NCBI GenBank assembly: GCA_030789695.1
Contig: CM061141.1
Span: 166,415,079-166,479,078 of the forward strand
Reading direction: 5' to 3'
DNA: 64,000 bases
Source: Scilla litardierei
Taxonomy: Eukaryota; Streptophyta; Magnoliopsida; Asparagales; Asparagaceae
Shown: one piece after another, positions 1 through 8,710 of the stretch
Layout: the number at the start of each line of letters is the position of its first letter
Position numbering within the stretch: position 1 is the first letter of the stretch
Translations under genes and position numbers: made by a program
The notes under the pieces: generated by a model
Database searches by the model: none
The model's input: only the letters and a program-made list of their open reading frames with translations
Told to the model about the DNA's origin: nothing

Positions 1-1
1 C

Positions 2-172
2 CATAGATGTGGCATGACTGGACATTGGTCCAGAAACTGTCGCACTCCTTGCCACCTCCAGGACCTGTATCCGGCGAGCCTGAAGCCTCCCCCTAAAACA
101 ATTCTGGCGGATATTCAATCTCCGATCAAGTTCACTGCACAAGACTTCGAGAATGATGATCTGCTCGATTGA
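2..172 (+). pseudogene. gag: copia-1 gag, C-terminal end with CCHC zinc knuckle
   Basis: Gag coats and packages the element RNA. The window opens inside a CCHC knuckle. Residues from the first complete codon read H-R-C-G-M-T-G-H-W-S-R-N-C, giving C-X4-H-X4-C. The first cysteine of C-X2-C would be the codon cut by the window edge. The frame runs through a proline-rich tail to a TGA at 170-172. Pol opens later, at 299, in a separate frame, and the 127-bp gap holds no coding similarity that I can see. Its end, 'tttcatatag' just before the pol ATG, looks like a splice acceptor, but I found no convincing donor. Confidence 0.7.
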
Positions 173-298
173 GCCTTATCTTTTGTTTTTCTATGCATTT
201 AAAATAAATGTAGCTTCATCTGTAGTTTGCTTTGAATGAACTTTAATCTGAATGTCAATTTTCATTACTCGAATAAATTTTCTCTTTGTTTCATATAG

Positions 299-637
299 AT
301 GAAGTGTGAGTGCCTAGTGGACAGTGCTTCCACCATCCTTCGCGATCGATGCTATTTTTATAGCTTAAACAAATATGACGGTCATGTTATCACAATTTCA
401 GGACTGTCCAATATAATCGAAGGATCTGGTGAAGCAATCATATTGCTCCCAAATAACACAAGACTCAAAATACAAAATGCACTTTTCTCTCCAAAATCCA
501 ATAGGAATCTCATAAGTTTCAAGGATATTTTTTTTAATGGGTATCACTTAGAAACTAGAGATGAAGAAAACATTGAATATATGTATGCGACTCGTCAAAA
601 AGATGGCCAGAAGACCATCTACAAACGATTTAAATGA
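299..637 (+). pseudogene. copia-1 aspartic protease region
   Basis: This 112-codon open stretch begins with CLVDSAST followed by ILRDR, the place of the protease active site (D-S/T-G or D-S-A in copia elements). The glycine is replaced and the motif looks shortened, so activity is doubtful. Further on, the ISGLSN, IEGSGEA and FSPKSNRNLISF blocks match the general pattern of copia protease domains. Protease would cleave the Gag-Pol polyprotein in the virus-like particle. It stops at 637, just before the GAG-pre-integrase part. Confidence 0.65.
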
Positions 638-685
638 CTCCCGTCGGGTCTCTACCACACATATATTCACCCTATAGAAGCCAAT

Positions 686-868
686 ATGACTGAGCACCAG
701 AAGTGTCTTTCATTGCCAGAATTTCAACTCTGGCACAATAGACGTGGTCACCCTGGATCAGCTATGATGCGCCGCATCATCACTGAATCCCGTGGACATA
801 ATTTGAAGAACCAGAGGATTCTTCAAAAGGGTGAGTTTCCACGTCCCCTTGTTTTAAGGGAAAACTAA
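686..868 (+). pseudogene. copia-1 GAG-pre-integrase (integrase zinc-finger N-terminus)
   Basis: The segment contains LWHNRRGHPG, the H-X-n-H part of the HHCC zinc finger that precedes copia integrases. The expected downstream C-X2-C pair is lost: the frame runs into an early stop at 868 after a frameshift. Position between protease and integrase core supports the call. The piece is too short and too damaged to be functional. Confidence 0.7.
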
Positions 869-891
869 CAACGAGACCATCCCTACTGAAA

Positions 892-1314
892 GTGGGATTA
901 GATTCTCCAGGCTTCCTAGAGAGAATTCATGGCGACATTTACGAGCCTATTCACCCCGCAAGTGGCCCATTTCGGTACTTCATGGTACTGATTGATGCAT
1001 CCACAAAATGGTCTTATGTGTGCCTATTGTCCACCCGCAACCTAGCTTTCCCAAAGCCATTGGCACAAATAATTAGGTCGTGCGCTCATTTTCCCGATAA
1101 CCATATCAAGAAATTATGTCTTGATAATGCAGGCGAATTCACTTCTCAGGTCTTCGACGACTATTGTCGGGCAACAGGTATCGAAGTTGAACATCCTGTA
1201 GCACATGTTCACACCCAGAATGGATTAGCAGAGTCTCTTATAAAGAGACTCCAAGAGATTGCCCGTCCATTTGCTCATGCAATCCCAGTTGCCTGTGGAT
1301 GCTTGGGGGCATGA
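892..1314 (+). pseudogene. copia-1 integrase catalytic core
   Basis: The rve-type core that would join element cDNA to the host chromosome is readable in one 140-codon frame. The three catalytic acids are all present: D15 in HGDIY, D78 in LDNAGEF and E114 in NGLAES. The D-to-E spacing is 35 residues, the expected DD35E. The frame is lost at 1314, just after the core, by a frameshift. The core itself is well kept compared with the flanking parts of this element. Confidence 0.85.
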
Positions 1315-1374
1315 TGTACTGCATACTGCATCGCTTATTAGGATAAGGCCCTCTGGTGGCCATATATATCTCCG

Positions 1375-1611
1375 ATGCAGCAAGCATATGGTGCACCACC
1401 AGATATCTCTCATTTGAGAGTGTTTGGTTGTGCGGTATATGTCCCAATAGCACCACCCCAGAGGACCAAAATGGGTCCTCAGCGTCTTCTGGGTATCTAT
1501 ATTGGGTTTGATTCGTCCTCTATTATTACATACCTGGAACCTCTCACGGGGGATGCATTTAAAGCACGTCTTGATGACTGTGAATTCGATGGAAAACTTT
1601 TCCAAAACTAG
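1375..1611 (+). pseudogene. copia-1 integrase C-terminal region
   Basis: This 78-codon stretch continues the integrase after the frameshift at about 1315. It includes HLRVFGCAVYVPI and RLLGIYIGFDS, conserved blocks of the region C-terminal to the copia integrase core. It ends at a TAG at 1609-1611. No catalytic residues lie here. It confirms that the element was once continuous through this part. Confidence 0.75.
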
Positions 1612-1947
1612 GCACGCAGTCTAAGAAGCCTGTCGCTTCTGAGACCATTTCTTATGACACGAAGTTTTGGTCTCTATATGATCCGCGTACTAATCTGTGT
1701 GAAGATGAGATCCTGAAGATCCTTCACATTCAGAACACAGTACATTTACTGCCGGATAAATTCACGGACAACCAGAAGATTGTTCGTTCACACGTCCCTG
1801 CTGCCAACACACCAGCTAGGACTGACATCCCCAAAGATTGATGTAATCCACCGACAGTAGAATTGGTTGTACCTCAATTGAAAAGAGGACGACCGCCAGG
1901 TTCAAAAGATAAAGTTCCTCGAAAGAGGAAGATTCCTGGATATTACG
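1612..1947 (+). pseudogene. copia-1 integrase-RT linker with an AT-hook-like basic motif
   Basis: This is linker sequence between integrase and reverse transcriptase, broken by stops (for example TGA near 1840). Around 1873-1935 one frame reads KRGRPPGSKD, followed by KVPRKRK. The R-G-R-P core flanked by basic residues is the pattern of an AT-hook that binds the minor groove of AT-rich DNA, and the basic run could also be a nuclear localisation signal. The role is inferred from the motif only. Confidence 0.5.
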
Positions 1948-2460
1948 ATGATCCCTCCACAGGATGCTGAGCTCAGACCAGCAACCTCTCTCCTCCTTAT
2001 TTTTCCTGTAGAGGAAATGATAGGAGAAACATCATTAAATTACGTACGTACTGGAGAGGTACTAGACAAATATAGCACAGTCGACGACAACGATTTTGCG
2101 TTCGCTATTTCCATTCACGTCGCTAAAAACGATGATGACGTCGAACCACGATCTCTAGCGGAATGTAAACACAGAGTAGACTGGCCAAAGTGGGACGAGG
2201 CAATAAGAGTAGAGCTGGACTCGCTCTTGAAATGCAAAGTCTTTGGACCAGTAGTCCAAACACCTGTAGGTATTAAACATGTGGGATATAAGTGTGTCTT
2301 CATTAGAAAAAGAAATGAAGAAAATGTGATCGTACGCTACAAGGCATGCCTTGTAGCACAGGGATTTTCCCAAAGACCGGGGATTGATTATGAAGATACA
2401 TATTTCCCGGTCATGGATGCGATCACTTATTGCTTAGCATATCATCTCTGGAAAGCCTAG
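1948..2460 (+). pseudogene. copia-1 reverse transcriptase, N-terminal part
   Basis: The 170-codon frame contains the N-terminal fingers of a copia reverse transcriptase: WPKWDEAIRVELDSL, then a V-F-I-R-K-R-N block, then YKACLVAQGFSQRPGIDYED and the start of the palm. The enzyme would copy genomic RNA into cDNA. The frame fails at 2460 through a frameshift around 2425-2445, and the polymerase then continues in another frame. A cysteine stands in YKACLVA where arginine is usual. Confidence 0.85.
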
Positions 2461-2951
2461 AAATGCATCTCTTGGACGTTGTGACTGCATATCTATATGG
2501 CGATATAGATAAAGAAACCTATATGAGACTTCTAGATGGGTTTAATTTACCCCCAGAGGTGAAAGAGAGACCTCGAGACATCTTCCCTGTAAGACTTCAA
2601 AGATCATTATATGGTCTTAAGCAATCAGGAAAAATGTGGTATAACAGACTAAGTGTTTTTCTTGCAAAGCAAGGATTCACAAACAATGAAGTCTACCCAT
2701 GTATCTTTATCAAAAGAACGGGAACGAGATTTTTCATCGTTGAAGTATATGTGGACGACTTAAATCTCATAGGATCGCCTGCAGAGATCAATAAGATATC
2801 TGAAAGCTTAAAGTATACCTTCAAAATGAAAGACCTAGGCAAAACAAGGTACTGTCTTGGCTTACAGATTGAACACCTACGAGGTGGAATCCTGTTACAC
2901 CAATCAAACTATACAAGGAAACTTCTAAGCAAGTTTCAAATGGAACAATGA
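2430..2951 (+). pseudogene. copia-1 reverse transcriptase, palm and thumb with YVDD
   Basis: This part carries on from the previous piece in a shifted frame. It contains LDVVTAYLYGDID (first catalytic aspartate), LQRSLYGLKQSGKMWYNRL, and the active-site YVDD inside VEVYVDDLNLIG, followed by MKDLGKTRYCLGLQIEHL. All three catalytic aspartates of the palm are present. The frame closes at 2951. The polymerase core would be largely normal if continuous, but the gene is split. Confidence 0.9.
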
Positions 2952-3304
2952 CATCCTTTAAGTACTCTTATGGTCGTGAGATCACTGGATGTTCATATGG
3001 ACCCCTTCCAGCCGCTGGAAGAGGGGAGGAGTTACTAGGTCCTGAAGTATCCTACCTCAGTGCCATTGGAGCACTTCTATATCTTGCAAACTGCAAGCGT
3101 CCCGATATAGCGTTCGCAGTTAATCTTCTTGCCAGACACAGTGCCGCGCCTATAAAGCGCCACTGGAACGGAGTAAAGCATCTTCTACGCTACCTCCAAG
3201 GTTCTATAGATCTGGGGATATACTACCAGAGAGGTGCCTCCTCCCAGTTACTTGGTTATGCTGATGCAGATTGCCTATCGGATCTCCATACAGCAAAATC
3301 ATAG
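2948..3304 (+). pseudogene. copia-1 RT-RNase H connection
   Basis: This region includes YLSAIGALLYLANCKRPDIAF, the conserved copia block between polymerase and RNase H, and then the RNase H start LGYADADCLSD, where the first catalytic aspartate sits. It ends at a TAG at 3302-3304, and the same frame resumes at once. This is another single nonsense change in an otherwise well preserved domain. Confidence 0.85.
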
Positions 3305-3313
3305 ACTGGTTTT

Positions 3314-3751
3314 GTGTTTACCTACGGAGGAACTGCTATCTCATGGAGATCGGTAAAGCAAACCACAACAGCAACATTATCCAATCACTCTGAACTCATT
3401 GCGATCCACGAAGCAAGCAAAGAGTGTTTTTGGCTTCGCTCCATCGTCCGACACATCCTTGATACCATTGGCCTGAATACTGGTGATCTTGAGCCCACTG
3501 TCTTGTTTGAAGACAACAATGCATGCATTACACAAATCAAAAAGGGCTACATCAAAGGCGACAGAACGAAACACATATCTCCCAAATTCTTCTGGACGCA
3601 CAATCTACAAAAGAACGAGGAGGTCAAAGTTCAGCAGATCCAGTCCAGCAACAACTTAGCTAATTTATTTACTAAGTCTTTACCGAGATGTATTTTTGTA
3701 AAACTTGTAAAAGGAATTGGTATGAGACAGCTGAAAGACCTACAAGCGTGA
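3314..3751 (+). pseudogene. copia-1 RNase H, C-terminal part
   Basis: The 145-codon stretch begins FTYGGTAISWRSVKQ and continues with LSNHSELIAIHEASKECFWLR (catalytic glutamate region), the LFEDNNACI aspartate block, and a closing LFTKSLPR motif near the end of copia Pol. RNase H would remove the RNA template after first-strand synthesis. It ends with a TGA at 3749-3751. A GC-containing, non-coding 3' leader of about 185 bp follows to the LTR. Confidence 0.85.
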
Positions 3752-3930
3752 AGCTTATACTGATCAGGGGGAGTAACCTGTGGGTTGCACTCTTTTTCCT
3801 TAAGCTATTAGTTTTTCCCACAGGGTTTTTCACAGCTAAAGTTTTAACGAGGCAAACACGATTACTCTGGATCTAGAAGTATCCACCCTCTTAGCTTTAT
3901 ACGCTAAGACCAAAGTAATGGATGAATAAG

Positions 3931-3936
3931 AGGGAG
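3931..3936 (+). promoter_or_regulatory. copia-1 polypurine tract
   Basis: The sequence AGGGAG lies within 'gaataagagggagtgttatg', directly before the TGTTATG LTR start. This is where plus-strand cDNA synthesis is primed in LTR retrotransposons. A second purine run, 'gatcagggggag' at 3762-3773, lies just after the end of RNase H and may be an extra or older tract. Confidence 0.6.
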
Positions 3937-4195
3937 TGTTATGAGTGAGGGATGCCTTTGGCCTCCCCACCACTTTATCCCTCCATTACTCCTCATTTAG
4001 TTGGCATAATGGGGACCTTTGGAATTACATGCCCTTTGGTATTCCAAATGAATGAATAAATATAGAACCATGGCCTTGAGCCATGGTTACTCTTTGTTTT
4101 GATTTTCAATTTTGATAGTGCTCCCCCCAAAATGAAATGCTGTGGCAGGGAGTAGTACTTGGTTTCGTTGTGCATGTGCATTCAATATCTAAATG
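3937..4195 (+). repeat. copia-1 3' LTR (right end uncertain)
   Basis: The repeat starts TGTTATGAGTGAGGG directly after the purine tract. A TATA-like 'aataaatata' lies near 4053-4062. The matching 5' LTR is outside the window, so the 3' boundary cannot be checked by comparison. I see no certain CA end or target duplication. Confidence 0.5.
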
Positions 4196-4320
4196 TGTTC
4201 CCATGATAGTGATTTACCGCCAATCATGAGTATTTATTAAAATATTAATGTAAAAAAGATGGACACATGCAAAGATGGCCGTGGTTCCTTGTAGCAAATT
4301 GTTTCTTTTTTTTTCTCTTA

Positions 4321-5334
4321 GGGTGTGTTTGGTTAGTGGGAAAAGGAAAGAACAGGAAGGAAAATAAGAAGGAAAATGATTTTCCATTGTTTGGCTTAAA
4401 AGAAAAGTGAAAAGAAAAAGAAAATGAAGGAAAAGAGTGGAAAATAAATAGTAAAACTTTTCTTTCAACTTTTCCTCCTCTTGACCCAAGGAAAATGAGG
4501 GAAAACAAAGCAAAAGTAACTATTCTCACATTCATGCATTTGTGTTTTTTAACAAATATAATTAGTAACTATTTTTAATGAATTCGTGAATAATTCATGA
4601 ATTTTTTTCAAAAAATTATGAATGAATTTTTCAAAAAATCACGAATTGTAATCAAAATTTTACACATGAATTATTTAAAATTCGCAAATTATTCAAAATT
4701 TACGATTTATTTCCGAATTTTTCAAAATAGTATGTGAATAATTCGGATTTTTTTTGAAAATAATGAATATTTAAATTATTTTTATTCATGAACTTGTTTG
4801 AAAAATTAACGAATAATTCGTGTAATTTTCGCGTTTTGCTTGAAAAATTCGCGCATTATGCACGAATTTTTCTACTAGCTTACAAATTATTTCCAATGTT
4901 TTCATATAATTTGTAAATTATTTATGTACTATTTAATATCATATTATTTACGAAACGTGATATTTGTATGGTTAGAAATTTATTTGTTAGAATTCGTAAT
5001 TTATTTGCTAACTTTCTGAATTATTCAAAACAACTAACTAACAAAATTTTAATTTATTATGAGACTGAAATACCTCTTAAATTTTTTAAGCAAATTATTT
5101 ATAAAGTTAGCAAATACACCTCTTAAATTATTTAGCAAATACACCTCTTAATTTTTTTTTGAATTAATAACATAATGGAAGTAATTTCCTTATTTTCCTT
5201 TGAACTTTCTTCAAAATTTTCTTTGGCAACCAAACATGAGAAAGAATCTCATTTCATTTTTATTTCACTTTACTTTCTTTTTCATTTTCATTTCACTTTT
5301 CTTTCATACAATTTCTTTCAATCCAAACACAACC
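4321..5334. mobile_element. Tourist/PIF-like non-autonomous DNA transposon (about 1 kb)
   Basis: The left end reads GGGTGTGTTTGG (4321-4332) and the right end is its inverted repeat with one mismatch (CCAAACACAACC, 5323-5334). Both ends are flanked by TTA (4318-4320 and 5335-5337), the target duplication of the PIF/Harbinger superfamily. The first and last 200 bp are purine-rich and pyrimidine-rich respectively, forming an extended imperfect inverted repeat. The centre (about 4560-5160) is very AT-rich with many GAATAATTC-type short palindromes. No transposase is encoded, so it must be mobilised in trans. Confidence 0.75.
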
Positions 5335-5337
5335 TTA

Positions 5338-6049
5338 ATCTAGACACTTATCTGGTCTAGGGAAATTTAGAGACTTGCTCATTCTTTGCATGAGTTTAAA
5401 CTACTTTATCTAGATGGATACACAGAAGCAAATAGCAAGTATGTAACACCTTGAGCTGGAGTTTCCATGGAGGTCACACATCTTGAAATTGTCCCATCCA
5501 AACATGTTTACCAATAGACCTGTGCAACAATTGCTTCCTGAAAAATGCTAGCTACTATTAATTTTTGAGTTCATAGAAATTCATAGAGAAAAATTCTCAT
5601 ATATACTTGAGAAACGCTTATCACATCAGCTGGGGCTAATCCCTTGGGACGTGGTGATATTACTTTGCCCCCCACCCAAAATTAGGGTATGACGTTCTCA
5701 TCGTACGAACGCTTCACAATGCAACGTGTGATTCTAGAGACAGCCTAATGGATTTTAGATGACATGAATTCAAGAGGAGACCCTTTAACAGATCCTTGCG
5801 TGGTGTGGCACATAGCTACGCATGTGAGACAGTTTCACACATTATTGGCTTGTGTTAGGCTTTAGTACCTTTTGTAATGCGTGGAGTGAGTCATGCATTC
5901 GAAAGTTGTGCCCCTCCCTCAAACCGTGCTTACTAATAAATTTTTGCATTTATTTCCTCTCTAGTAATGCAAACTACGATTCATTCTTGAGTTATAGAAA
6001 TTCTCACATACCATCGTATCACATATCCAACAGCCGCCTATTCTCTCAT
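5338..6049. other. unassigned spacer
   Basis: No coding similarity is visible. Two short stretches resemble each other: around 5560-5600 ('gagttcatagaaattc' and context) and around 5982-6008 ('gagttatagaaattctcacata'). This suggests a decayed repeat. The target site of element G1 would lie near the right end, but no duplication of the flank of its other LTR can be seen. Confidence 0.4.
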
Positions 6050-6842
6050 AACCTTGGTCAACATGGTCAAGGGGACGTGTGTGACTCCCAAGTTCGGTCA
6101 GGTACGTGATTGCCCGCCGAGGAAAGCACAGATCCTCGCGTCAGCTTGCCAAAGGGTAGCCTTGGTGAAGCTGGGTCCTTGGTGTGATGAGGGCGAGCGG
6201 GCATGTTGCTGGGACGCTCGGCCTCGGACGGAGGAGCGCTGAGGAGTAGACTCGGCGCCGCCGGATCAGCCCAGCCTGAACAGACGAGGAAGCTCGTCAA
6301 GGGGGCCGGACCTTGGTTCCGGCCAAGTCCCCTCTTATGGCTAAGTCAGAACGGATCTGAAAGATAAACGGTGGGACCGGTATGGCTCACAGGGTGGCCG
6401 AAACGCGAGTCCTCGGACCGATTTATGGGAGGGAATATAAAGTGGAAAACAAGGTCTTGTGTAGAATACCTCCATCTATCGGTATGCCGAAAGAGATCCT
6501 CTTCTATGTCGCCTCTCGAGTCCCTTTATAGGGATCATCACACGTTCGCTCCCCCTCAACGTCCCCTTTCTCTGCCCTCATGATCCGCCTCTTTGAAGGC
6601 GCCTTCATGCGTCATGAAGGTGGGTTAATGGGGTCCCTTAATGGTGATTAAGGGGGCGTGCTTCGGGGAGCGGTTAGCTCCCGTTGACGTGGGCTGACAG
6701 GACGCATGTTCTGGTCGTGGCCAACCCGATACCGAATCTTCGTGGGGGGCCTCGACGCTCGGCCCGATCTCCTTTGGGGCCTCCTGCTTCAAATGTGGGT
6801 TTGGGCCGCTCGATCTTGGGCCGTCTCAAGATGGGCGTATCA
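6050..6842 (-). repeat. G1 3' LTR (truncated)
   Basis: This stretch aligns with 16880-17668 and, reversed, with the LTRs of G2 and G3. It ends in GTATCA at 6842, matching the TGATAC start of the LTR in sense orientation. On the left the homology fades near 6050, before the TGTTTAC terminus seen in other copies, so the end is deleted or strongly diverged. A TATAAA-like box and the direct repeats of the U5 region are shared with the other copies. Confidence 0.8.
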
Positions 6843-7074
6843 ATTGTCCACATCGCTCGGGCCATTCGGATTCTGCCGGTTCGGTTCGGGCGATGTGACT
6901 TGTGTGGTTTTTGACAGGGGCATCAGTCGAGGCAATATCATTAAATGGGAGCCATCATGACGATGCCCGGTTGAACTTCTCCCACCCCTGGGTGCAGAAT
7001 TCGAAGTGCCGTCGGTCGCTAGATGTCGCCACGCGTCCTCCTTTGGACGGCCCATATTCTGAGATTGTTTCTCG

Positions 7075-7080
7075 TATAAA
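7075..7080 (+). promoter_or_regulatory. TATA box of the G1 antisense gene
   Basis: TATAAA lies 152 bp before the ATG at 7227 and points away from the retroelement's own transcription. Copy G4 has TATAAA at 57544 with exactly the same 152-bp spacing to its ATG at 57696. G2 (27060) and G3 (54933) have TATA-like boxes at the equivalent place. The conservation in four copies supports a real antisense promoter. Confidence 0.65.
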
Positions 7081-7226
7081 GACACCGCCCTTCCGAATTT
7101 GACCATTGCGCTTTTCGATCAAACCCTGTTCTTGCAAGTGCCGGCGAATTTTCCTTCGTCTTCCTTCCTTCAGACTCCTTTCAAGGTAATCTCCTTCTCC
7201 TTCTCCTGCCCCACTCGATCTGTCCC

Positions 7227-8051
7227 ATGGCCGCACTTAGAATAGGTGATTCCGCGCCGGGGTTCGGGGTTTCTCTGGTTCCAGAGTCTGGCAATCCTCC
7301 GTCCTCAAGGCCCAGTAACCCCCCGGCTACACGTCCAGCTCCGGACAAAGGGAAGGGCTTACTATTCGAGGACCCGGTCTGTAGGGATGAGATTCAGGCG
7401 ACGGAGAGGTTCGATGTTCCCCCGGTGATCATTAGGTCATCGTCTATCGTCCCCTTCTCAACGGTCGCGGAGATCCGGGAGAAGTATTTGTGTCACCAGT
7501 ATGACGTCTGGATCCCCTTTGGCGACGAAATGATTTGTTTCCCAAGGAGCTGCGAGGCCGGTGTGTACGTCGAAATGTTCCATATGGGACTCCGCTTCCC
7601 TCTCCATCCTTTTATCATCCAGGTCATGGAGTTCTTAATGGTGGCAATGTGCCAGCTGACCCCATATTCGATTGCGGCGCTGGTCAGGTTCGTTATGATC
7701 TGCAGCGTACACTACTTGGAGCCGACCCTGCCCCTCTTCTTCTACTACTTCCGGGTTCAGACGGTGGGTCGAGGGTCGTAGCAGCACATCCGCTTCCAAG
7801 CGGGGAGGGAGTGCTTGCTCAGCCTGCCCCGTTGGGTGGGCGACTGGAGTTCGAACTACGTTTTTGTCGTTTTCTTGGGGATGCTGCGATCCTTACATGT
7901 TGGGGAGGTCTATGTCAGTATGACTTGACGATGTCCCTCTCCGAGGCCGATCAGGCTGCAGTCCGGTTGTTGTCATCGTTGCCCTTAGTGGAGAGGTCGG
8001 TCTGGCCCTTGCTGGACGACCTTCTCCTTAAGAACGTCATGTGGTCCCATG
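7227..8051 (+). pseudogene. G1 antisense gene, exon 1 (putative gypsy-type transposon domain)
   Basis: This exon runs opposite to the element. It starts MAALRIGD, the same start as in copies G2-G4 (MAELRIGG, MAVLRISG, MAALRIRG). After a proline/serine-rich leader of about 45 residues comes the conserved domain: FDVPPVI, EIREKYLCHQYDVWIPFGDE, YVEMFHMGLRFPLHPFI, FFYYFRVQ, then CQYDLTMSLSEADQAAVRLL and LLDDLLLKNVMW. The pattern resembles Pfam 'Putative gypsy type transposon' (PF04195, from memory). Its molecular function is unknown. A TAG at 7779-7781 replaces the tryptophan seen in G2 and G4. The exon ends in G before a GTAGGA donor. Confidence 0.7.
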
Positions 8052-8115
8052 GTAGGAGCTTTGTTTTCTTTCTGCTTCCCCATTTTTCTTACCCTGATCT
8101 TCTTCCTCCCTGCAG
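8052..8115 (+). other. candidate intron 1 of the G1 antisense gene
   Basis: The 64-bp segment begins GTAGGAGC and ends CTTCCTCCCTGCAG, with a CTGAT branch-like site about 20 bp before the end and a long pyrimidine run. G2 (26023-26085) and G3 (44157-44219) have the same intron at 63 bp, also phase 1, with donors GTATGTGC and GTAGGTAT. In those two copies the 63 bp are open and would encode a hydrophobic stretch, so retention is possible there. In G1 the extra base would break the frame if it were not spliced. Confidence 0.6.
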
Positions 8116-8710
8116 AAATGACGGGTCGGGAATTCAGCCGCGACGTCGACAAGCTCATTTGCCGGGGTGCTAGCGGCAGACGAGGAAATCCTTCTGGCCA
8201 CGCGCCTCGCTGTACGGTGGATGATGAGATCTGGCGGGCCGACCCTGCTGTTGGGAGACTGGAGCCGGAAGTTGCTGCTGCGCCGTCGGCCCGGGTTGCC
8301 GTTGAATCCACTGCGGGGGAGAACGTGGCCGTCGGTCCCCCTGGTTCTGCCTGTGTCGAGGAAGACAACGGGGGCATCGGCTCGGGGCCCCGAGCACCCG
8401 CGGAGGCCGTGGCGGGGAGAGGAAACGCCCCCCTCCGGAGTCCGGGGGGCCCGAAGAGAAGAAGAAGAAGAAGAAGACTACGAAGGTCCGGCCCTCTACG
8501 GTGAACGAGATGTCGATCATCTCGGGTGCAATCCTCCCACTGGTGGAGGTGGCCGCCCCTGTTAGTCTGGTCGAGCCGTCTCTGGTTGGCACGGGAGGCG
8601 CCCGGCAGATGCTTGAGGCTTGCCCGGAGGTCCTGCCCAGGGAGTCGGTCTTCGTCGATTGAGTCGTGGCCACTCAGTTGGCGCAGAGCTCCGTCCTTCC
8701 GAGGGACCGC
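8116..8710 (+). pseudogene. G1 antisense gene, exon 2 (interrupted by a solo LTR)
   Basis: The exon resumes with EMTGREFSRDVDKLI, conserved in G2 (EMAGHEF) and G3 (EMTGQEF). It continues with a low-complexity alanine/proline/glycine stretch, a lysine-rich run encoded around 8455-8476 that could be a nuclear localisation signal, and then ATQLAQSSVLPRDR. There is a frameshift between the two halves and a TGA at about 8659 where the other copies have arginine. The exon is cut at 8710 by the insert at 8711-13333 and resumes at 13339-13401. Confidence 0.6.

Larger units (their letters stand above)
1..4195 (+). mobile_element. Ty1/copia retrotransposon, 3' portion (copia-1), decayed
   Basis: The order is end of gag with a zinc knuckle, protease, GAG-pre-integrase region, integrase, reverse transcriptase and RNase H. 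Integrase before reverse transcriptase is the diagnostic Ty1/copia order. The 5' LTR and most of gag lie left of the window. The polyprotein is broken by several stops and frameshifts, so this is a dead copy. A purine tract at 3931-3936 is followed by a start typical of a copia LTR (TGTTATG). The 3' LTR end is not certain; I place it near 4195. I cannot name the lineage with certainty. Confidence 0.85.

Noticed and set aside
4214..4535. Phenylalanine/serine-rich minus-strand ORFs
   Set aside because: Reading of the purine-rich end of the Tourist-like element; no protein character.
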